From contig NC_135056.1 in NCBI RefSeq assembly GCF_051014685.1, positions 5,394,001-5,458,000 of the forward strand: a stretch of DNA of 64,000 nucleotides. Reading direction: 5' to 3'. This DNA comes from Ptiloglossa arizonensis (taxonomy: Eukaryota > Arthropoda > Insecta > Hymenoptera > Colletidae). Below, in pieces: positions 56,488 to 64,000 of the stretch. Each line of letters begins with the position of its first letter. The first letter of the stretch is position 1. The notes under the pieces are model-generated. The model did no database searches. It was not told the DNA's origin and worked only from the letters and a program-made list of their open reading frames with translations. The position numbers were made by a program, and so were the translations under genes.

Positions 56488-56503
56488 AGACACTCTGTGT
56501 ATA

Positions 56504-57313
56504 CATCTCTTTATTACATTGCCATATTCACTTTCGTTTAAGAAACGTACGGTAATATTTTGTAGAATATTTACAAATATAACGATAATAATATACCCTT
56601 CGTTCACTGTAATTATAAGCATGTAAAAGTATTTCATAGTAAATATTCGTATGATACAATCAATTTTCTTCATTTTCGTACTACGATATAAATCAACCTT
56701 TTCATTTCATGATATTGTATACACTCTTTAATTGTAAACACATACAGACGCGTATAAATTACGGCCACTCCACTTACTATAAAAATAGTTGTGACTATAC
56801 TCTATTGGAGGCTGACGAAAGTCATCTGTCTCTCTACTTTTCGATACAAGAGATCAAAGTATCTTTGCAAGATACTAACAATAAGTTAACACCTACCTAA
56901 CGAGTCAGTTGGTAGGTAAACGAAAAGCAGCGTTACATTTTTATTAATTGGATCAATATTTATCGACAGGGGTTAGACCCCAGCAGACTATTTCAGGGTT
57001 AACGTTGAAAAATTCACCGCCTTCGATGAGGGAACGAATCGATCCAATGCGTCGAAAATATTTGTCGATGAGCCAGAAGGGAAAGGTTCTCCGCGTTGTA
57101 AGTAATTTACACGAAGGAAGTCAGCAGTTCTTTCCTATACCCGTGAATACGTTTCTCGTTAGCGCGTCGGTATGCATAATGACGGGAAACGGAGATCGAT
57201 ATCAGATGCGAAATTAAGGAATACCTTCTTACTTAATGAGCAAATACTTCTCGTGCGAATAATTATTTGCGCGTTCCAGTTTACTTTTTATTTCGCGGCG
57301 ATATGTATTTGCC
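56504..57313. other. Unassigned stretch
   Basis: AT-rich to 56900, then more CpG-rich. Open frames at 56948-57217 start at TTG. Nothing recognised. Confidence 0.45.
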
Positions 57314-57385
57314 GACGCGCGCGCGCTGGACGAATCGAATAATCGGCATTCGAGGACTTCCGTTTCGCGCGCGCGCGCGCGCGCG
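57314..57385. repeat. Alternating CG tracts
   Basis: GACGCGCGCGCGCTGG near 57315 and a pure (CG)10 run at 57366-57385. Alternating CG of this length can adopt Z-DNA. It stands out in AT-rich surroundings. Confidence 0.85.
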
Positions 57386-59888
57386 TATTTTATTTAAATC
57401 TCCAATAGAACGCGCCGTGATCGACACGTAGAATTCCGAAAGCAACGAACGCTCGAGAAAGATGAGAAAAACGCGTCAGCGAATCTATTATACGATTTCG
57501 GTCCAACGAAATGAAGTTCGATCTAAGAAATTCAACGATTGGCTGGAACGATCGCGTAAGCTCTACTATTTCAACGTTTTATTATCCGTGCAACGTATGT
57601 CCTTATACAATAGTACATTCTCTTTCTTTCATCGAAACATTTTCTCGTAATGGTGAAAATTAATTATTAAAAGAGTTTTGCCCGATTATTCGCAAGAATT
57701 TAGATTTCGTTTGTTATTATAATTTTAGAATACGTTGTAAATAACATGTCTCGAGTAACTCGTGCTTTAAATCGTACGGGTGCTCGTGTCATTTTTGTAT
57801 TCAGTTATGCCAAGTTCTTCACTATTACCACAATCGTTTTAAGTATGATCTGTATAAAGTCTGTAAATAATGAAAAATATACGATCATACGTTTGCATCG
57901 AAGAATCTACATACTAGTAATGTATCCTCTCCAAAAAATTTCACAACCCTTGAAATTGATGAAATTGTCACTAATTTAAACAATTACTTGTATATCTATA
58001 TATATATATAACATATTTATAAATTTGTACTAATGGTATATAATGTAACATAGTGGAATACGGAGAGAGAGGAACATTTTATGAAAATAATGTGAAATTT
58101 TCGAAAAAAAATATACATACTTCTTTTTTTATTTAATATATAAGTGTGTGTATGCATGTTGTTTCAAAAATTGTACATCTTTTAAATGAAATGTCTCCCT
58201 CTTTCTCTTCCCACGTCTTCCACTTCGTTTACATCAGATTCAACATCTTCGAAGCTTTGGAGCAGTAAATTTCAATAACTGTGAGCGCCACGGATGCAAT
58301 TCAAAGTGCAAATTACTCGAGATTTCGCTTTGCGTAACATACCTTAAAAGTAACACCACCGATTAAGTGCAAGTTTTTTTTACATAATTATTGAATTTAA
58401 TACGAATATTAAAAGCATGTATGGGAACGAAAGGAAGTAATATAATGGTAATTCATACACGATGAATAAAATTTACACGAGTATAGTACAGTTATAATTT
58501 GTGGCATTAAAGATGCCTTCATCGTTAAACTTTCAAGTATCCGTAACACTGAAAACAGCGATTAGGTTGTGCGAAGTATGAAGAAACGTAATACCGTACA
58601 GAAATGTTAAAAAGTTTATCGGATCTAATAGTCAAAGGGATTCGTAAAATGTTAAGAAAAGCGTCTGTTTACATCATTTCTGTGATTCCTATTGCTATTA
58701 TTTTTGTTATTTTACCTCGAATGCGAAACGATCTATTTTGAAGCAAACGTTCTATTATTCTAATGTATTCCTTTGTCCGAACAGTCGTGTTTCGTTATCA
58801 GATCGGATAATGGAAGTTCCACTGTATTTCAATCTTGCACACCTGTGTTTTATAGGAAAGTATACGTTCAGTGTGATTTTCGCGTTTGCATATTTATGCG
58901 TAGACGCCTCGACGTACGTATAAACGCAATCAGAATTATTGATCGATTTCACATACCAAACACACATATGCATAGAATTACCATTTGTATTTTAAAATTG
59001 ATATTTCTGTAGAACAAACATTTTGCTTGTTCTCTTCGAAAGCTCCCTTCGCGTCGAGACGATTTTTGAATAATAATTTATTTTCCTTCGAACGAATGAA
59101 ATAAACTTTGGTAATAGATATATATCTATCGCTATATGGAAATCATAAGCTCTGACGCACGTAGATCTACAATGGAAAACCTGGATCGTATGCAAATCCG
59201 AAAATGCATCGAATCTTTAAAGCTCTTCGGTTATTGAAACGATTCGCTGGTATTTAGTAAAAAAAATATATTTTGCCTTTATAATGGATACACTATTAAA
59301 ATATAAATCGCAGTAAGTGATAATGTACACGGCTCAAGTCTTCAATATTGAAGTAACATCGACAATTTGAACTTCTTGTAGATATATACTTTCTTCGGTT
59401 ATTGCTTCGCTTTCTCCTTAGATCGAATATAATCGTATATCAAGTTTCTTCCGTCTGATGAATGTTTCAGCTGAGAATATATCTCTTAACGCGCATTTCG
59501 GTTTAAAAAATAGCGATCGAGTTTACTTTTACGTCTACAAACGTACAGTGTGAAATTTTACTTTTCGAGATTAAAATCGGTATTTATTTGTATCGAAATG
59601 ATTGGTAACGTATCATCTATGATCGTTAAATGTATAAAAATTCAAATAATGGTAATTTTATTATTCTTAACGCGTAAAAGATGAATTAAATAAATTCAAT
59701 GGTAGATATAAAATAAATAGGACGATACTTTGGTCGTGGTATTTGAATTACATCCGAAACTGCTTATAATTTTTCATATTAAAAAGCTTATATTATTCTA
59801 CATCGTAAACTTTACATTCACGAAAGTTCATTATTGTTCACCGAAATATAATATCTGGATAAGTATTCATTTTCGGAGCTATATACTC
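57386..59888. other. Unassigned stretch
   Basis: AT-rich with a (TA)n run near 57993-58008. TTAGGTTGTGCGAAGTATGA near 58563 resembles a mariner end, with no partner seen. Small ATG frames (57462, 57746, 58738) are unrecognised. Confidence 0.4.
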
Positions 59889-60484
59889 ATAGTTTTTTTA
59901 CTCAGTTTTTCATACTCCTTTCAATGGCAGAGTCAGGTTTCATACGTTACAATTGAAAAATTTAAATAACGTTTGTATGATGATAATAACAAAAGTAGAG
60001 AAAAGCTAATCATTCTCCATCTAAGAGACGATTTACAAATAATTTAACTTGCAGATGTTAGTGTATTAATAGGTTGCTCAATAAGTTTTGTCGTTATGAG
60101 ATTACAAAGATAATAAGGCTAACAAGATCTGTCTAAAATGTAAACAATATGTATGTGGAAAATATACAATCGAAAAGCCTATTTGTGAAAAATATGGCGA
60201 AAGTAAAAAAAACGTCGATTAGTTATATCTAAACAATAGAAATTATATTTTTCACTGTCAAATTAGCTATTATCCTCATTCTATATTAAGAAATAGGTTG
60301 CTCTATAATTCTTGTTAGATAAAAAATGTTTATCTAGCTAGTAGGTTCGTCGTTTTATTTTTCTAAAGATATTACTACTGTTTGACGAACATGTGTGAAC
60401 TTTCATTTAAATCTGTCAACTCGTTCGTATATTTACAGTCATCCAAAGTTGAAGTGTCCATAGTATATTTCAATTAACCTAGTA
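59889..60484 (+). repeat. Duplicated block, copy 2, containing composite MITE (copy 9)
   Basis: Same order as 51452-52106: flank TTTCATACGTTACAATTGAA, GCAGATGTTAGTGTATTAAT, first MITE end AGGTTGCTCAATAAGTTTTG, filler with AACAAGATCTGTCTAAAATG, second MITE end AATAGGTTGCTCTATAATTC, MITE interior, and an eroded right end AATTAACCTAG. More diverged than copy 1 within the MITE. Confidence 0.85.
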
Positions 60485-62376
60485 TTCTATATAATAGCTA
60501 GGATGCTCGACGAATCGTCGTCTACCGTATGGAAACTTGGCTAAAATTTTTCGCATTGACTTTAGTCGCGACATCGTGTTAACGTTAACGACAAAATGAA
60601 AATCAAATATCTCGAAAGGTTTTCCCGTCGTTCGTTGAAAACAGCGGGATAATAATGTAGCCGAGCGAGTCTCTTAGGATTTCAGACGTTAACCGCGACT
60701 CTTTATAGTTCGTTTTGTGCCAAGACAAATGGAAATGTCTTTCGTTTCTTTGTATAAGGACGGTGTAATTTTATGAACACCGTGAAGTAAAGTCCGTGCC
60801 TGTAACAGCTTTAGTAACGTTTTCCCGCCGAAAGTAAACATCAGCGCAGCAAAGGTGGCACAGGTAGCGGTTGATTCGATCATGACCCTTTTAACGTGTT
60901 CAAACAACTAAGCGAATTAGCCATGCACAAAAATCGAACGTTTACCCAGCCCATTGAATGTACACGGTCCATTTAACGTATTATTTCACGCGATTCGATT
61001 ATGTCTGTTTTCAATTAACTGTCCTCTCCCGGCCAAATCGAAAACTTTCATCTAAATCTCCGCGTGCGTATGTATGTACATTATTAATCGAATCACACGT
61101 GTCCTAATGCGAGTCCACGGTTACATATGGCTTTCAATAGCCCAATCGATCGTCGTAATCCGTTTACCTTGAATATCACGCCTCGGTTCCATCATCGCTG
61201 AAAATCATTAATCCTCGTCCTTCGATAAAACTCGCTCCAACGATGCGCTCCGATTCGATTTTATCCACGCGATTATTGCACATGCACTGCAAAATACCGT
61301 TGCGCTCTTCCCGCGATAAACAAAATCAACCGACAAATGATCGACGGTGTAAAATTCTCACCTCTCGAACCGATCGATATTATTCATTCCGTCGTTGTGC
61401 AAACGAAAGCAGAAAATTTTATACACAAACTTCGAAAAATATTCTAAATTCAACTTTCACGCAAATCGATGTCACGTTAATTCCTGGAATACAATGCTCG
61501 AACGGACCAACCATTTGAGATTTAATCGATTTCGAACGAAATTCCAAAGCACGCGTTAACAAATCATTTTTCCCGATATCTAAACCTACCTAGATGTACG
61601 CATACATTTGATACGCATCGAAAGTGCGACACTTGGAAATTAAAATAATAAACATTTATTCATTTCATTTATTCGTATTTGCTGAGCTCGTTGCTGATAT
61701 TTACCGTCGATATCTCTGGGAAGAATAAAAACCGAACGATAAATGTTCGATCTCTGCGCGAAACGTTACCGTGAGAATCGACGCGTCGAACACGAGAACG
61801 GGACGTGTCCAATCGCGTCCACGACCGTCTCGGTTGATAATTAGTCAATTTAACGTTGGTTCGGTATAAGTTTCTCGGGCAGAAAACACGCTCGAAACGA
61901 GAGACAAAAGGTATACAGTCGCGCTTTCTGCCCTCTCGGCACCACTCTACGCATCCCCGCGTTGTCAACTGCGCATAAATGCAATCGCGGACCAGCATGC
62001 ATTACCGATGCATCTGTCCTCCCCTGGCGTTCGCCCGCGCAGCCACCCCCTCTACCCCCACCCTGTCCCGATCTCTGTTCCGCTTCGAGCGTGATGCATT
62101 CGACGTTAATGCCCGACACTCGACTGCTCTCGCTGGTGCTACATTCGCAAAATAGAGGGTTGGTCGTACGTTTCTGTTTATACCTCGATAGATACGAATG
62201 GTTGGGCAAAGGATGAAAGAGACGCTCCCTAAAACCACCCCCATGGGTCCCCCCGCAGACCCGCGCTCGCTTTCTGGCCACCCCTTCTGTAACTCTCGTC
62301 GCCTCTCCCCTACCCCCGCCCCTCGTTCCATCCGTTCCGCGAAACGATGCTGGGCGCGAGGGCAAAAACAAGGATA
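60485..62376. other. Unassigned unique region, C-rich towards its end
   Basis: 60500-61900 is CpG-containing unique sequence without recognisable repeats; an ATG frame of 91 codons (61243-61518) matches nothing known. 61900-62370 is GC-rich with many CCC runs on the plus strand. The two long minus-strand frames over it (61850-62371 and 62002-62505) begin at TTG, and the second runs into the Tigger terminus, so both are rejected as genes. Confidence 0.4.
62046..62069 (-). other. G-quadruplex motif
   Basis: The plus strand reads CCCCCTCTACCCCCACCC then TGTCCC, giving on the minus strand four G-runs of three or more with loops of 1 to 4 bases. This fits the standard G-quadruplex pattern. Two weaker C-rich clusters follow at about 62230-62258 and 62305-62325. 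Confidence 0.6.
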
Positions 62377-63610
62377 CAGTCGAGCCTCGGTAATTCGAAC
62401 CTCGATAATTCGAAAAACCTCGGTAAGTCGAAGATTTCGTTCGTTCGCTTTCGTTCCGCCATGAGAACCCCTGTAATTCGAAACACGAACCTCCTGTAAT
62501 TCCAATTAATTACTGTCCGGGTATACTAAGCGCGTTACTTACCACCTATGCGATTCGAATTCGACGAAGCTCGATTTCTGCGAATCGAAATTCACATCTG
62601 TAACTCGAAGTTTCATCTCTGTTATTCTTTGTGATTTAAGTTCATCGTGTCCGTGGATGCGTAAGGAAATTGATCGTCTTCTACGATACTAAACGTTTTC
62701 CTACAACGATACTAAAAACGAAGACGACGAAGAGACTTTTTCGTTCGTGGAAACCATTCGTGTCAATTAAACAAACTCGAGTAGCGCTCAATGATCTACA
62801 AACTTTTGTAGAAACGTGTAACAATACTCCGGATAACGTATTCTCTGCTCTAGTTACGATAGAAAATACCATCGACTCGGAAAACAGTGATACGTTGAAG
62901 CAAACAAATATTTCAAACTTTTTTAATAATGCGTATTTGTATGGCTTAACTGTATGTATGTATGTGCATAAATATAAAATATATATCTCTCAATGAAAAT
63001 TTAATTTTTATACATCAGTTATGAATTCATTGCATGTGTATATATACTGTAGGGACGAGTTTTGCGCGAGCGAATTGCCTGAAGTTTTTTTCGATTGAGC
63101 GATAATTTACCTGTTTCGGTAAATCGATAGGTCATTGAAACCCGGTGCGAAAGACAAAGGAGTTGTTGTATTGTAACCAGCGACCGATACGGACGTGAGT
63201 CGATCGGTATCGAGTAAAAGTTTGAAAAGAGTTTTCGAGAAAACGTGTGTGTGTTCCGCGGTGCGAGCGGGTTTGACTTTTCCTTTTTCTTGTACGCGTC
63301 GTGACCTTGCGCAGACCCTATATTTCCACCTGTAATCTACAGGGAATATATTATTATAGTAGAGGAATAGGCATATTTTTCTATAAATATATTTCATTCT
63401 ACAATACATATATCATAATTGATGTGTAAAAATTAAATTTTCATTTCTTTGAGTCCTTAAAACTCGAGTATTCTTATCCTTGTAAAAATATTCTATAATA
63501 CGAATTTTTCCGTGTAGAACATCGTTTTTCGGAATTTCGATGAAACGAAATCTCCACAATTCAAAGATTTTTTCCTTCCGCTTGAGATTCGAATTATCAA
63601 GGTTTGGCTG
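62377..63610 (+). mobile_element. Tigger/pogo-like element, internally deleted
   Basis: Left end CAGTCGAGCCTCGGTAATTC then GAACCTCGATAATTCG; right end GAATTATCAAGGTTTGGCTG, the inverse form. Flanked by TA on both sides, the pogo-type target. At 1.23 kb it is about half the usual length. The left end is followed by several more CTCGGTAAGTCG or CTGTAATTCG words, suggesting internal sub-terminal repeats. Only the C-terminus of a transposase remains inside. Confidence 0.8.
62670..62996 (+). pseudogene. Tigger/pogo transposase C-terminal remnant
   Basis: The frame carries VALNDLQTFVETCNNTPDNV followed by FSALVTIENTI and the terminal block LKQTNISNFFN. Tigger/pogo transposases end in a helical segment of this kind with a QT-x-I-x-x-FF motif, so the match is to the extreme C-terminus. 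The CENP-B-type DNA-binding domain and the DDE catalytic domain are absent; the element lacks room for them. The frame opens at a non-ATG codon, consistent with a truncated gene. It lies in the left half of the element, so the deletion removed sequence between the left end and about 62660. This is a recognition from motif shape, not from a search. Confidence 0.65.
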
Positions 63611-63612
63611 TA

Positions 63613-64000
63613 TTTGTCGGAGGGAGGCTCGGGGAACGAGCGAATGGGCGCAAGAGATCGAGGGGAACGCGCGCGGCTTAATATTGTCTAAAAAATAATA
63701 AAAGGAGGAAACGAGCGAGAAGAAAGCTCGACGAGGGACGAATCGACGGAAGCCGGCGAATCACGAGGGGACGAATGGTAACGCGGAGTCCTGGACGATG
63801 TACAAATAGAGGAACGAACAAGGAAAGAGCCGAGTGGGACGATTATGGATTAAAATAATACGCGGGGTAAGTCTGGGGAAAAATCTGAAATAAACGCAAA
63901 GGGACAATTTGAGAGGTTTGAAGCGAGAGACGAAAAGAGAGCGTTGCAAAGACGGATCTTTGAGAATGAAAACCGAAAAGTAGCGCACCAATGCGCAACG
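63613..64000. other. Purine-rich, CpG-rich end of the window
   Basis: GAGCGA and GGGACGA words dominate. No gene, splice signal or repeat could be fixed. Confidence 0.4.

Noticed and set aside
61850..62505. Two overlapping minus-strand open frames of 173 and 167 codons
   Set aside because: Both start at TTG rather than ATG, lie in C-rich low-complexity sequence, overlap each other in different frames, and one runs into the Tigger terminus. No domain is visible.
63090..63125. CAG|GTAAAT on the minus strand as a recursive splice site
   Set aside because: Upstream sequence is not pyrimidine-rich, the donor is weak and the site lies inside the Tigger relic.

Overview
The window reads as nuclear DNA of an insect, most likely a hymenopteran (bee, wasp or ant). 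It is AT-rich but keeps CpG at high frequency, with patches rich in CGCG and TCGA. It carries the mariner, Tc1, piggyBac and Tigger/pogo remnants usual in that order. The species cannot be named from this sequence. No host protein-coding exon, tRNA, rRNA or CRISPR array could be recognised. Almost all long open frames either start at GTG or TTG, or lie inside repeats. The best reading is one very long intron or an intergenic desert. A juxtaposed 3'/5' splice motif at 41341-41370 has the form of a recursive (ratchet) splice site, which favours a long plus-strand intron, but this is inference.

Layout. 1-3.7 kb: CpG-rich, GA-rich sequence. 3.7-3.9 kb: first copy (reverse) of a mariner-type MITE family that recurs eight more times. 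6.8-9.9 kb: diverged satellite-like repeats and a 212-bp tandem duplication. 14.8-17.5 kb: a 182-bp tandem array, a mariner transposase fragment, a Tc1 relic and a TTAA-flanked piggyBac-type MITE. 19.0-19.6 kb: a long-inverted-repeat element whose sister lies at 54.1-54.8 kb in the other orientation. 26-31 kb: two Tc1 relics on opposite strands plus MITEs. 31.5-33.0 kb: a near full-length dead mariner inserted inside a second piggyBac-type MITE. 33.8-34.9 kb: a third Tc1 relic, itself hit by another mariner MITE. 35.6-38.7 kb: fold-back repeats, MITEs and a third piggyBac-type MITE. 40.1-42.5 kb: transposon-free, with the candidate ratchet site. 44.4-45.6 kb: a 41-bp minisatellite of about 28 copies. 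46.4-49.9 kb: a triplicated repeat with related dispersed copies and a large inverted repeat. 51.1-53.1 kb: an almost perfect 186-bp tandem duplication followed by a MITE cluster, part of which recurs at 59.9-60.5 kb. 55.8-56.5 kb: a 193-bp tandem repeat. 61.9-62.4 kb: a C-rich block with a G-quadruplex motif on the minus strand. 62.4-63.6 kb: an internally deleted Tigger/pogo element.

There is no gene system here in the operon sense. The shared story is decay and nesting of several DNA-transposon families. Every transposase seen is broken, each by different lesions (stops, frameshifts, deletions, lost catalytic residues). Non-autonomous copies and tandem amplification of transposon-derived pieces make up most of the recognisable structure. 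All family assignments rest on motifs read by eye; no database search was possible.
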